A stretch of 64,000 nt of DNA from Azolla caroliniana (GCA_043228905.1 JBHGNT010000015.1:4588001-4652000), one strand, 5' to 3'. Counted from the first letter of the stretch, positions 30,347 to 42,553 are shown. Numbers and translations: made by a program. Notes: a model not told the origin generated them from the letters alone.

Positions 30347-33300
30347 TATTGATAATAGAAATGAGTCTAGCATTGTTGAAACTGTGCCAACTAGTGTTTC
30401 TAGTAATCCAACTCTATCCAATTAGTTTGAGGTCCTAAGCCAATTAGAAGAGGAGTCAAACAAATAAGTCTGGCCAAAATCGGAGCCGTTTGGTTGGATA
30501 GTCCTAGATCTGTACAACCTAGTGTGGTTCCATCTCTTCCAAGCATGTTAGTAGAGTTTTCTCAAGCCAAGTACAAGTTAGGACACCAAGTTGTCAACTT
30601 CATGTCCCAACTCTCTTAGATACCGGAGCCAATTCTTGTTTCATGGATCAAGATTTTGCCCGAAAACATCAAATAGCCTTGCATAAACTTCCTTGCCTAG
30701 TTTCCGTAGCAGTGATTGATGGACGTCCCATAGCTTCTGGAAAGATATTCGAGGAGTTTGAGCCGATACACATACTCTTAGGTGATTTAGGATGTGTGGT
30801 CTCCTTTAACATAATCTATAGACCTGAGCATCCAATAATCCTTGGTTTGCCATGGTTCGAGCTACACAACCCAAGGATTTATTGGAGACAACGAGAAATT
30901 AGGTGCCCTTCAAAAGGAAACTTAGTAGTCAAGGGTCAAACCCAAGATCCTCCCCTTGAAAAACATAGTGTTACCAATTCACCCTCTACCAAACATGTTG
31001 TTCCTCTTCATCAAATTTCAACCATCACCCTAGAACAATTATGCCAAGAAGGAGCAAAAGAAGATTTATTCTTATTTGCCATATTAGTTGCACCTTCTAG
31101 TGACACTCAAGGGACGTTAGAGGTCTACATTCCTAAAAAGTACCAAGAATATGCTGATGTCTTCGACAAAGTCAAAGCTAGTGTACTTCCAAAGCATCGG
31201 CCATACGATTGTCCCATTGATCTACAACCAGGAAAAGAGCCACCATGGGGTCCGATCTACAATCTGTCACCAACAGAGCTTGAGGTTCTTCGAGCATACA
31301 TTGACAAGAATCTTGCAAGTGGATTTATTCGACATTCAAAGTCTCCAGCTGGTGCTCCTATCTTTTTCGTGAAGAAAAAGGACGGCTCACTTCGTTTGGT
31401 CGTGGATTATCGGGGATTAAATAAAGTGGCAATAAGAAATAGGTATGCTCTACCTTTAATTTCCAGTCTTTTAGAGCGCATTGGTGGGGCAAAGCATTTT
31501 ACCAAGATTGATCTAAGGGGTGCATATAATCTTGTCCGTATTCGATCGGGAGACGAGTGGAAGACTACATTTCGCACTCGATATGGCCATTTCGAGTATA
31601 CAATTATGCCTTTTGGGCTCACAAATGCTCCTACCGTGTTTCAACATATGGCAAATGACATTTTCCGAGATTTTCTAGATATCTTTCTTATCATCTATTT
31701 AGATGATCTATTGATTTACTCTAGAACACACGTGGAGCATGATATACATGTCCGGAAGGTACTCCAACGCTTAAGAGAGTATGGTCTTTATGCCAAACTA
31801 GAGAAGTGCAGTTTTGATTGCAAAGAAGTTGAGTTCTTGGGTTAATACCACTTCATCCAAAGGTATCTTCATGGATCCAGCGAAAGTTCAAACAATATTG
31901 GAATGGCATACTCCAAGTTTCGTTCGCGATGTCCAATGTTTCCTTGGATTTGCCAACTTCTACCGCAAATTCATATGGAATTATTCGAAGATTGTATTGC
32001 CACTTAACTCACCAAGAAAAATCAAGCATTTGTTTGGACTCCTGAAGCAAACAAAGCCTTTACTAAGTTGAAAGAGGCATTCACGTCAGCTCCTGTCTTA
32101 GCTCATGTTGATCCAGAAAAGCCATTTATCATTGAGGCAGATGCATCCAACTTTGCATTGGGGAGCATCCTATCACAACCAGGTGAAGATGGGCACTTAC
32201 ATCCAGTCGCGTTTCACTCAAGGAAGTTTAATGTTGCGGAGATCAACTACGAGGTGCATGACAAAGAGTTACTAGCTATGGTCGACTCTTTTGCGCAATG
32301 GAGACATTTCCTGGAAGGTTCACCTCATTAAATCATCATTTATAGTGACCACAAAAATCTTACATATTTTCAGATGGCTCGAGTGCTAAATAGGCGACAA
32401 GCTCGGTGGGCGCAATTTTTAACTCGTTTTGATTTCAAGATCATTTTTTGCCCAGGGAACCAACAAGGGCAAGCAGATGCTCTATGTTGACGCTCATATT
32501 TGGCACTTCACCCTGGAGATCCAACTTTCAACAATCAAAAGAAAGTTCTCCTTGGTCCAACAAAGCTACAAGCAACCACGGTTTGTGCCACGCCATTGGA
32601 TTCAAGTCTTCTTGATACTATTCGACAACAACTTAACTCTGATGATTTTGCTAAGGATGTCCTCACCCACCTTGGTCCAAATCATGCATTTTGCTCCACA
32701 TTGCCAGGGACATCTCGATGCTATAAGGAGTTCAAGTGGCAAGATAACTTACTTTTCTACAAGAATCTACTTTATGTCCCTGATGGATCACCATGCCTTC
32801 GAGTGTTGGAGCACTGTCATGATGCCCATATGGGGCCAGACACTTTGGTATTGCCAAGACCATGGAGCTAGTGAAACGATCATTTTGGTGGCCTCATTTA
32901 CAACAATTCATTGAAGATTATGTTCGCACATGTGACACATGTTGTCGAGCTAAAATGCCTAGACATCATCCTTATGGGTTGTTACAACCATTGCCGACTC
33001 CGAGCAAGCCATGGCAGTCAATTAGTATGGATTTCATTACAGATCTGCCACCTTCACAAGGTTTTGATGCTATTTTAACCATAGTGGATCGATTTACCAA
33101 GATGGCACATTTTCTACCTTGCGTAAAAAGCATCAGTAGTCAAGAAACAACAGATATCATTATGCGTGAAGTATTTCGCCATCATGGTCTTCCAAACGAC
33201 ATAATTAGTGATCGTGGATCGCAATTTATCTCTCACTTTTGGAAGCACCTATGTGACGGGCTCCAAATCTCTTGCAAACTCTCTTCAGCATATCATCCCG

Positions 33301-34123
33301 AAACTGATGGCCAAACAGAGCGCACAAATCAAACACTTGAGTAGTATCTTCAATGTTTCATCAGTTATCAACAAGATGATTGGAGTCATATATTGCATCT
33401 TGCAGAGTTTGCATACAATAACACCATACACTCTTCTACCAAGGTCACACCTTTCTATGCCTATACTGGCAACCATCCTCGATGGTGTCTCTTGGACATT
33501 CCAGTGATCTCACCAAACCCTAGTGCAGAGCAACACCTCCACCGACTACAACATCTTCAGTCTGAGTTGTCTTCACATCTTCAGAAAGCTCAAGCCCAAC
33601 ATAAGGCCCATGCAGATCGACATCGTCTTCCGTCTCCATTCAAGGTTAGTGATTGGGTATGGTTGTTACGCCGTCACATAAAGACTACTTGACTGTGTGA
33701 TAAACTAGATTATAAACGCTTGGGGGGTCCTTTTGTCATCACGAAGCGAATTAATGATGCAACATTCCGTCTTGATCTTTCTGCAAGTTTGCGGCTTCAT
33801 CCAGTCTTTCACAGCTCTCTTTTGGAATCTTACCACACCAGCTCAATTCCCAATCGTGTCGTGCCGCCACCGCCTCCTCTCCAACTTGCTGATGGCCTAG
33901 AGTATGAGGTAGCCTCCATTATTGATTCAAAGATTGTGCGCAATAAGTTGTATTATCTAGTTGATTGGCTAGGCTATACTCCGAGTGATCGCACATGGGA
34001 ACCCGTCGATAATGTTTGTAATGCTCAAGCTCTTATTGATGGCTTCCATCGTCACTATCCCAACAAACCCGACCCTGCATTGTTAACAACTCCTTCCATT
34101 CGTCATTTTAAGAGGAGGGATAA
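30347..34123 (+). pseudogene. Chromovirus pol: protease, RT, RNase H, integrase, chromodomain
   Basis: After the Tat-like element the chromovirus continues. The protease comes first (about 30600-30890, with LDTGAN near 30621 and ILGLPWFELHNP). RT runs in a 400-codon ORF (30643-31845: LRLVVDYRGLNKVAI, IDLRGAYNLVRI, IIYLDDLLIYS) that ends by frameshift at 31843. The thumb and RNase H follow in shifted frames ([17 protein letters not shown] near 31940; FIIEADASNFALGSILSQ at about 32130). Integrase is at 32862-33690 (zinc CDTCCRAK, core SMDFITDLPPSQGF, ISDRGSQF, ETDGQTERTNQTLE) with stops near 33342 and 33690. The C-terminal ORF 33720-34139 carries a chromodomain (YEVASIIDSKIVRNKLYYLV...DRTWEPVDN). 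The last codons run into the 3' LTR. Dead copy. Confidence 0.95.
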
Positions 34124-34561
34124 TGTCCTGAATCCGTGAACATTATGTGGCTTCACTTGGGCTTGAACCCAAGACCTTGTAATAAATAATCAAGAACCTA
34201 CCCATTAAGATAACATATGATTATATGAAATAATAAAAGCTACTTCTTGTAATAGACTGATATTGTAAATGTTCTAGAACATCCTAGAAAATCCTAGAAC
34301 ATCTTAGAATATTCTAGGTCTAGAACATTCTAGAATATTATAGAAATCACTAGGTTATTCTATAGGAACCTATAAATATGGACATACAATTCTTCTCAAA
34401 ACCAATTCGAATAAACACTAGTCTTAAGCTCTCATCGCCTATCTTGTATCCATTCTTATTCTACTTTAATACATTCATTCTTCTCTTATCATTTCATTCC
34501 TCTTCTAGTGATCTCTTTATATCTTTCTTCTATCACTTTACCTTCTCTCTTGGTTCTGACA
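34124..34561 (+). repeat. 3' LTR of the chromovirus (438 bp)
   Basis: Partner of 18931-19357, with an extra AATCCTAGAA-type unit in the CTAGAA cluster. The perfect heat-shock-element match is kept at 34323-34335, ahead of the TATA box at about 34370. Ends GACA followed by the CCAGG duplication. Confidence 0.95.
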
Positions 34562-34566
34562 CCAGG

Positions 34567-37475
34567 CGCTCCTTCCCTTTCCTCTCAAATCCTTCCGGTT
34601 GGTGCATGTAGATCTCTTCTTCGAGGTTGCCATGTAGGAATGCCGTCTTGACGTCCAGTTGCTCTACCTCGAGGTCCATGCTTGCCGCTATGCCCAATAC
34701 TGTCTGGATGGATGTCATCATTACTACCAGGGCAAAGATATCATCGAAGTCCACTCCTTTCTTTTGCTGGAGTCCTTCACCACAATTCAGGCCTTATACC
34801 TTGGTGGATTTCCGGCATCTCCCGGTTTCAGCTTGTACACCCACTTGTTTCGGAGTACCCTCTTTTCTTTCGGCAACTCCGTCAGTTCATACGTGTGGTT
34901 CTCATGCAGGGAATCCATCTCATCCTGCATGGCACTCAACCACTTGCGGCTGTGGGTGTCTCTCTTTGCTTCTTCAAAGCTTTCCAGCTTCTCCTCATCA
35001 GTTAGCAACACATGCTCTGCATTCGGAAATCTCCGGGGGGCTCTTCTCTCTCAGAGAGGATATCTCCATCCCTGGTTTCTGACTATCGGTTCCTCCGTTT
35101 GTTCCTCATCCGAATCTAATTTGGGGTCTTGTCCGGTTCCAGTGTCTTCTTCTTCTTCTTCTTCCTGTCCGTATCCGGCCGGCTCGTCGAGTGTCATCTG
35201 GTTACCGGCTAGCATCCAGTTTTCAACCGGGTAAGTCCTTGTGTCCTCAGGCCGGTTTTCATTGGATGTTCCGGAGTTGATCATCTTCTTCTCCGACTCC
35301 CAGTCGGCAATGGTTCTGTCTTCCATGAAGACTATGTCCCGACTCTGGAACACCTTCTTGTCGACCAGATCCCACACTTGGTAACCGAACTCATCATCGC
35401 CGTATCCAAGGAATATACATGGCATGGACTTCGGATCCAGCTTTGCTCTCTTGTCCTTTGCAACATGCACATATGTGAGACACCCAAACACCTTCAGATG
35501 CCAGTAAGATACATCTTTACCAGTCCATACTTTCTGAGGTGAGTCTCCTTCCAAGGGTGTTGAGGGTGATCTATTGATCACATAGGTCGCCGTCATCAGC
35601 ACCTCAACCCAAAACGTCTTGGGTAACTTTGCATGTGCTAGCATGCTCCAGACTCTCTCCATTATGGTCTGGTTCATCCTTTCGGCCAGCCCGTTTAGTT
35701 CCGGCGTCTTCGGCACAGTAAACTCGAGCCGGATTCCCTTCGATTGGCAATACTCCTTGAACTACCCCCGGTATTCTCCTCTGTTATCTGCTCGAACCGC
35801 CTTCAGCTTCCGACCGGTTTCTCTTTCCACTCTTGCGTGGAGCTCCTTGAAGACGGATAACACTTGATCCTTCGTCTTCAATGGTGAGACCCATAACTTC
35901 CAGCTGTGGTCATCTATGAACATCACGAAGTACTACGATTTGGCATGTGACTTCGTGTCCACTTGTCACACATCGGTATGCACCAGCTCCAGTGGTGCAT
36001 TCCGTCTCATCGGTGGTCTTGACCGGAAGGAGGTGCGGTTTTGCTTACCGGCCAAGCAGTCAGTGCACTTCTCAAGTTGCACGTCCTTCACCGGAATGAG
36101 TTTGTCTTCGGCAAGCCTCTTCATATCCTTCTCACTCATGTGACACAGTCTTTTGTGCCACATCTCACCGGCAGTGTCAGATGCTACGTTCACTTCTTCC
36201 TAGCATATACGGGCGTTCATCAAGTACAATGTGTTGATCTTCTAGGCTCGAGCCACTATTAGACTCCCTTTGCTGAACTTCATGACTCCGTTCCAGATGC
36301 TACCCGTGTAGCCTTATCATCTAGCCGACCGACTGATATCAGGTTCAGTCGAACCTCCGGAATGTGTCAGACATCCTTCAACAACAACTTGCATCCGGTT
36401 GATGTTGTCAACAACACATCTCCTATGCCAACAATTTGGCATGTACCTTCATTCCCCATCCGGACACAACCATGATCATTGACTGTGTAGGATGAGAAGC
36501 ATTTCCGGTCTGGTGTCAGGTGGAACGACGCTCCGGAATCGACAACCCTCATTGTTTCATCATTGACAAGGTTTAACTCATTCTCTACGGTAATGAGCAT
36601 CAGTTCTTCTTCACTTGTCGCGATCGCCGACGTTCCCTTCCGATCCGGGCCTCTCCGGTCCGAACCATTTCAGTTTGAACTCTTCTTCGAATCGGTAATG
36701 CCGGTTTCTTTCTCCTTTCAGAAATGCTGGCAGTTCTTCTGGAAGTGTCCCGGCTTCCCGCAATAGAAGCACATGGGCCTCCCCCTTGACTTCGACCTTG
36801 TCCCCGATTTGTCCCGGTTTTTGGGATTTCGATACCGGCCTCTTCCCCGGTTGTGGTCATCTTCTGTGACCAAGGCCTTCGGATCGGTTCCGGACTCCCA
36901 GTCTTTCTGTCGAGCTTCTTCATCTAGCAAGCTTGACTTACCCTTGCTAGGGACAATTGTTTTCCTTCTGGCTTGGCGTTGCCCAACGTGACAACTAACG
37001 TCTCCCAGTTGTCTGAGAGGGAACCGAGTAGGAGCAATGCGAGTACCTCATCGGCGAGAGGTACTTCCAACGAGGTTGCCTGGTGTATTAGCCCCTAGAA
37101 GGCATTCATGTGCTCCGCCATACTAGAGCCAACCTGGTACCAGAGCCTCACTAGCTTCCGGAATATCGAAACCCGATTAACGAGATTCTTGTTCTGGAGC
37201 ATGATGCCGATCTTCTCCTAGATTTCATGAGCCTTGCTCTCTTCATTGAAGTTGTTGTACATGCTCATGTCGATGAAGCACCGGATGTATGCCGTCATCT
37301 TCATGTGCATCACCTCCCACACTGTGGCATCGATCTTATCCGGTCTCTTGTTCCCGAACTTAAGCGGCAACCAAAGATCTTTAACCACTAGCATATCCCT
37401 CATCTTCGACTTCCACATTGAGTAGTTGGAGCTGGTGAGCTTGAACATGCCGCCGAATGATTCTTCCATTTCCTA
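34567..37475 (-). pseudogene. Tork-like copia gag, protease, integrase and RT N-terminal half
   Basis: Read right to left. Gag is at 37218-37469 (MEESFGGMFKLTSSNYSMWK) and onward with stops. A zinc knuckle CFYCGKPGHFQKNC lies near 36730-36770. Protease MRVVDSGASFHLT is in 36367-36600. The integrase zinc region is at 35966-36193 (WHKRLCHMSEKDMKRL, CTDCLAGKQ). A frame-broken catalytic region leads into 35051-35716 (LNGLAERMNQTIMERV, then an acidic EEEEEED stretch). The linker is at 34787-35011 (WLSAMQDEMDSLHENHTYEL). RT start is at 34567-34754 (DVKTAFLHGNLEEEIYMHQP). Many stops and shifts. Joins 18926 once the chromovirus is removed. Confidence 0.92.
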
Positions 37476-37483
37476 TGTTGTTT

Positions 37484-37495
37484 GCTCTGATACCA
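37484..37495 (-). other. Primer binding site of the Tork-like copia
   Basis: The minus strand reads TGGTATCAGAGC, complementary to the initiator Met tRNA 3' end, 3 nt inside the 5' LTR that starts at 37499. Confidence 0.93.
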
Positions 37496-37498
37496 GTT

Positions 37499-38024
37499 TG
37501 TGAAGAATAGCGTGGAATATCGGTCGGCCACAACCTAGTCTTGAATCATAGAAATGGGAATGAACGAGAGAGTACACAGAAATGACATAGGATGTTTACG
37601 TGGAAAACCCTAATAGGGAAAAACCACGGGAGCCCACAGACTCCAACTATCACTACATGAGAGGAAATACAAAGTGGAGGCACAGAGGTAATGAGCTCGT
37701 GCTCACGATCTTTGCCAGACGGCGGTTACAACAGAGAGTGCTCGTAGCTACTCTCTCTCTCTCTCTCTCTTTGTTGCTCTCTGTACAACAATTATGCACA
37801 TACCACCATATGACAATAACAACTAAGTCATGTTTATAGTTATATGAACTTAGGGCTATTTACAAATATAGCCTCAATAGGCTTACTCAAAACATATTTA
37901 CAGATATGTCTTCTCTTCTGGTTCTCAATGGCTCTCTTCCGGTTCTCACTAGGTCTCCTCCGGTTCTCACCGGGTCCTCTTTATTCATCACCGGATCCTA
38001 TCCAGAGAGACCGATTTCCTAACA
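37499..38024 (-). repeat. 5' LTR of the Tork-like copia (526 bp)
   Basis: Partner of 17218-17779. It has a short CT run (37751-37770) and a threefold GGTTCTCA-type block near 37918-37975. Followed at 38025 by GGAAG, the target duplication. Confidence 0.95.
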
Positions 38025-38029
38025 GGAAG

Positions 38030-40570
38030 AAGTGTGCCGATTCGGATAAATCCGGATCCGGCAAGGCTGGACAAGGGAACCAACAAAGCTCACACTACGC
38101 AAGGGGATCAGAAGGATCCGGAACCGGGAATACCAAAAAAGGGCCAGTTTTCGTGATGAAACACAAGGCAAACTGGATGAAGAAGATCACTTCCGGATCG
38201 CAGGAAGTGTGGTACGTTGACTTAGGAGCATCTAACCACATGATGAGCCACAAAGAGTGGTTCTCATTCTTAGAGAAACTGGAACAACAGGGAGTCATCG
38301 AAATCGGAGGCGACACTCCTCACCCGATCGTGCATGTCGGAGAAGTTCCCTTGAGCCATGTTGGATAGAAAGAAAAGCTTATGAACATGTAACATGTCCC
38401 AACAATCACAAAGAACCTGGTGTCGGTCGGACAAATCGTCGACCAGGGAATGTAGGTGCGGTTTACGCACCTTGGGTGCTTCATCGAGGAAGAAGGCTGG
38501 ATAATTGCACAAGGACGTAGAGACAGGAGGATGTTTATCCTTAACACCAACGACGTCGGCACCGCCTTGTTTACCAAAGGACAGAAGATTGAATCAGACA
38601 TCGGTCTCTGACACAAGCGGATTGGCCACGTTAACTACCAGAGGCTTTAGGATCTACAATTGAAACAAGTTGTGTTCGGATTGCCAAAGTTTAGTGGCCA
38701 GAAGGCCCAAATTTGTGAAGCCTGCTAACTCGGGAAGCAACACCAGCCTCCATTCCCCACCGAACGGAACCGGAGCCGTAACAAGCTCGACTTAATCCAT
38801 TCGGATGTATGGGGACCGATCGACACAGAACGTCAGTCTTGGCTGGAGTCGGTATTTCGTCTCCTTCATCGACGACTACAACCGGCACACATGGATCTAC
38901 CTCATTGAGAGGAAAAGTGAAGTCTTTGTCTGTTTCCGGAATCTACAAAGTCTAGTCGTGAGGGAAATAGAAATAAAGATCAAGTGCTTGCGGTCAGATG
39001 GTGGAAAAGAATACTTTTCCGGCCAGTTCAACAATTATCTGCAGCAAAAAGGAATTCGGAGAGAATTCAGCTGCCAATACACACCGGAACAAAATGGTGT
39101 GGCCAAAAGAAAGAACCGGTCAATTGTCGACGCGGCAAGGGCAATGTTGGAGGAGAAGAGCATGCCCAAATTCTGCTGGGCTGAGGCAGTCCAGACGGTT
39201 GTCTACATCCAAAATTGGATCGAAGACAAGGTGTCAACACATGAGCTGTATTTCGGGCGGAAGCCAAACTTGAGACATCTTCGGATATTCGGTAGCTAGC
39301 ATATGTGCATGTACTGCATGAGAAGTAGAGGAAGCTGGATCCGAAGTCGGAGAAGTGCATACTCATCGGCTACTTGCATGAACAGAAGGGGTATAAGTGT
39401 TATAACCCCCGGACTAAACAGGTCCGGGTAAGTTGAGATGTCGAGTTTGATGAGTTGGCATCATGGTACTCTCTATCGACTCCAACTCCCGACGAAGACC
39501 CGATTCCGGAGGATGAGGCTAGTGAACCTAGAGAGGTTAAGGTCCGATCTCATTCCAGCTAAGTGGGACGAATGAGCGGTTGGACTAGAGTGACTGGTCG
39601 GATGAAGAACTGACGAGTAGTGGAGACTCTGCCGTGCTCTCCCCGTGCAAGGGACTGAGGAGACGGTTCACGCGCAAAGAGAAGGGGAAGAAAAAGATGT
39701 CGGAATACGATACCGGCAACGAAGAGTCAGATTGGAGGGATTCTAACTCCGGACAGAACGAAGTCGGGTCTTCAAAAATGAAGTCCGAACCGGCCAAGAA
39801 GGGCCTCAAACCAGATGATGAAAAACTGCGCCGGTCAACCCGCCAAAAGAACCCCGTAAAACGGTACGGATATAATGAGTACATGGCGCATCACTATGTG
39901 TACAAGACCAAGGTGGCGGAAGTGCGTGAGCCGAAAAGCTATGCTGAAGCAGTGAAAGACACAAATTGGTGTGCTGCTATGGAAGAAGAAATGCGGGCAC
40001 TCGATGCCAACGACATTTGGGACCTGGTTGACCCTCCCCGACAATGTAAACCGATCAGCTGCAAGTGGGTGTACAAGGTAAAGTACAATGCCAACGGTTC
40101 AGTCAACCGGTACAAGGCCCAATTAGTGGCGAAGGGATATGCACAGACCCACGACATCGACTACGACGAGACCTTCGCTCCGGTAGTGAAGATGATGACG
40201 GTCTGTGTGGTACGGGCTATTGTTGTGGCAAGGGGCTCGCATCTTCACCAAATGGACGTGAAGAATGCGTTTCTTCAAGGTGACCTTGAAGAACGAGTCT
40301 ATATGATTCAACCCCCCGGTTTTCAATCGGAGCTGAACAGGTCGGCGGTGTGCCGACTCAAAAAGTCACTTTATGGTTTGAAGCAAGCCCCCCGAGCTTG
40401 GAATGCAAAAATCACGTACCGGTTGCGTAAGATGGGGTTTGTGGCCTCAAAGTTCGACTCCTCACTGTTCATCCAGAAAGGTTCGGACTGTCCGGTTTGT
40501 ATCCTACTATATGTGGATGATCTAGTCATCACCGGACACGGACTCAATGAAAGCTTAAGCAAAGTGGATG
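38030..40570 (+). pseudogene. Outermost split copia, part 2: protease, integrase, reverse transcriptase
   Basis: Continues the gag from 17217. Protease is at 38030-38370 (WYVDLGASNHMMSH). The pre-integrase and zinc region runs with stops to about 38800. Integrase is at 38805-39299 (FVSFIDDYNRHTWIYLIERK, CLRSDGGKEYFSGQ, YTPEQNGVAKRKN, the last with Lys where Glu is usual). An acidic linker follows, then an open RT stretch at 39634-40581 (DIDYDETFAPVVKMMTVCV, MDVKNAFLQGDLEERVY, LLYVDDLVITGHG). The reading breaks at about 40570 after the RT active site and joins the pre-integrase region of a different copia, so its RNase H and 3' LTR are missing. Confidence 0.9.
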
Positions 40571-40572
40571 AT

Positions 40573-42097
40573 GATTCATAGAGAAAAATGGAAAGGTCAT
40601 TGCAAAAGGAAAATGAGAAGGAAGGATGTTTTTGTTAGATGTGGATATGCCTAGGAAGATTACAACCATGTTTGCAGAAGGAATGAGTGTAATCTCAGAT
40701 GTGGAAATGTGGCATAAAAGAATCGGTCACATAAGTATGCAAACATTGAAATATATGTTGAGGAAAGATGTAGTGGCTGGACTGCCTAAGTTGAAAGACT
40801 GTGAGATGGGGAAAAATATGTGAAGCATGTCAATATGGAAAGCAAAATAGGTTGCCTTTCCCTCATGAAAGACATGTAAGCAGAAATTTGTTGGATTTGG
40901 TACATACAGATGTATGGGGACCAACAAAAAATGCATCAATTAGTGGATGTAAGTTTTATGTAACTTTCATTGATGATTGCTCAAGAAAAACGTGGGTTTA
41001 CTTCATGAAAGAAAAAAGTGAAGTATTTGATTGTTTCCGTAAGTTTAAATGTATGGTGGAAAAACAAGTTGGAACTCGGATAAAATGCTTAAGATCTGAT
41101 GGAGGAGGAGAGTACTTCTCAAATGAGTTTTCTGATTTTCTATGCAATCAAGGAATAAGGAGATAGTTCACATGTAGATATACTCCACAGCAAAATGGAG
41201 TTGCTGAGAGAAAAAACAAAACTTTGGTGAACATTGTAAGGGCATTAATGACAGAGAAAAATATGCCATTGTATTATTGGGCAGAAGCTGTAAACACAAC
41301 AAACTACATTCTAAATAGATGTATAACATCTGGAGTACATGAGGTAACTCCTGAAGAATGTTTCTATGGAAGGAAACCTAGCTTAGGACACTTGAAAGTG
41401 TTTGGATGCCTTGCCTATGTCCATGTACATGCTAAGGTGAGAAGTAAGCTTGATCCAAAAGCTGAAACATGTATTTTTGTTGGATATTCAGAGGAGAAAA
41501 AAGGGTATAGATGCTATAACCCTTTGACAAAAAAGATTGTGGTAAGTCGAGATGTAATATTTGATGAGTTGGGCAGCTGGTACAACCCAAAACAAAATGT
41601 AGAAACTGATGAAGACTGTGAAAATGAAGACAGGGATAAATCTGAAAATGTAAGAGATAACCACAGAGATGGAAACAATGTTGGAAAACAAAGTTCCACA
41701 TCAATGGAATGTACTGGACCATCGGGAAGCTCAGGTAGTAAATCTGAATCTAATGCATGGAGTGGAAAACATGCAAGACACAAAAAATATGATGATAAAA
41801 AGGGAAAACAGAAGATGCCAGAATATGAAATGCTTGATGATGGGTCTAGAAACATGGAAGATGTAGATTCAGATACATCATTTGATGATGAGCTTGGTAT
41901 AGGATCCCTGAAAATCCCTGGTATGGAAAGGGCAATGAAGGATGCAAATCAGAAACTAAGAAGATCAGATAGAGAGAAAAAGACTGTTGAAAGATTTGGT
42001 TATGACACATATATGGCTATGCATTATGCATACATTTCTAAAGTGGTACAAATCCCTGATCCAAACAGCTTTGATGAAGCAAAAGCTGAGAAAAAAT
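40573..42097 (+). pseudogene. 5'-truncated copia, part 1: pre-integrase and integrase
   Basis: Begins abruptly in the pre-integrase domain (FIEKNGKVIAKGK, MFLLDVDMPRKITTMFAEGM). The frame shifts near 40805. Integrase then runs from the zinc region (CEACQYGKQNRLPFP) through FIDDCSRKTWVYFMKEKSE and CLRSDGGGEYFSNEF, with a TAG at 41164-41166. It continues in the same frame from 41167 (YTPQQNGVAERKNK) through GYSEEKKGYRCYNPLT and a long acidic linker. It is interrupted at 42097 by a younger copia and resumes at 47387. This host's 5' LTR and gag are absent. Confidence 0.92.
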
Positions 42098-42553
42098 TGT
42101 TGGAGGGTGGTAGCTCCAGCCCTGCACTCTCTTTCATATTTATTATCTTTGTACTACATTCTCTCTTTTCTCAAATTCTTCTCTCTCTAGAATCTGCAAC
42201 TCTTTAAATGCCTTCTCTCTCTAAAATCTGCAATGCTTTAAATGCCTTTTCTCTCTTCTACCTTTTCCAAGATATTCCTAGTTTTTTGTACCTGTTTGGT
42301 AGTACAAGAGTCACTTAACTACCAAACAACCATTTCACTCACATTCCCCAATTTTGTATAAATAGGCTATACCAGCCTCTTTTGTATAAGTTTTCATTTT
42401 CTTTTTTGCTACTTAAAACAAGCTCTATTCCTTGGCTGTGTCTCTACTCTTTGCAACCATTTTTTCTACTGCTGTCTAACAGCCTTCTCACAGCTTGGCT
42501 GTGCCTATTTTGTTTTAAGTCTTCCGCTGCTGCTATTAACAGCTTTTCTCACA
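42098..42553 (+). repeat. 5' LTR of the 42-47 kb copia (456 bp)
   Basis: Starts TGTTGGAGGG, ends CTTTTCTCACA. A TATA box (TTGTATAAATAGG) lies near 42352-42364. An AGAATCTGCAA-type motif is duplicated near 42190 and 42225. Confidence 0.97.

Larger units (their letters stand above)
18931..34561 (+). mobile_element. Chromovirus (Ty3/gypsy with chromodomain), split by a Tat-like element
   Basis: LTRs 18931-19357 and 34124-34561 begin TGTC and end GACA. The target duplication CCAGG is at 18926-18930 and 34562-34566. A polypurine tract (AAGAGGAGGGATAA) lies before the 3' LTR. Gag is at 19416-20454. 20455-30341 is an inserted minus-strand Tat-like gypsy, and protease-RT-RNase H-integrase-chromodomain follow at 30347-34139. 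The LTRs differ at roughly ten substitutions and two indels, so it is clearly older than its passenger. Confidence 0.96.
17218..38024 (-). mobile_element. Tork/Tnt1-like copia element, split by a chromovirus
   Basis: A complete minus-strand copia with LTRs 17218-17779 (3') and 37499-38024 (5'), both TGTG...AACA, and 5-bp target duplication GGAAG on both sides. Its own sequence lies at 17218-18930 and 34567-38024; 18931-34561 plus one duplicated CCAGG is the inserted chromovirus. The primer site abuts the 5' LTR and a GGGGGAGAT polypurine tract (17780-17788 on plus) abuts the 3' LTR. The lineage call rests on text such as LKKSLYRLKQAPRQWYRKFD and KEIIWMKDFIGELG. It is dead by many stops and shifts. 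Confidence 0.95.
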
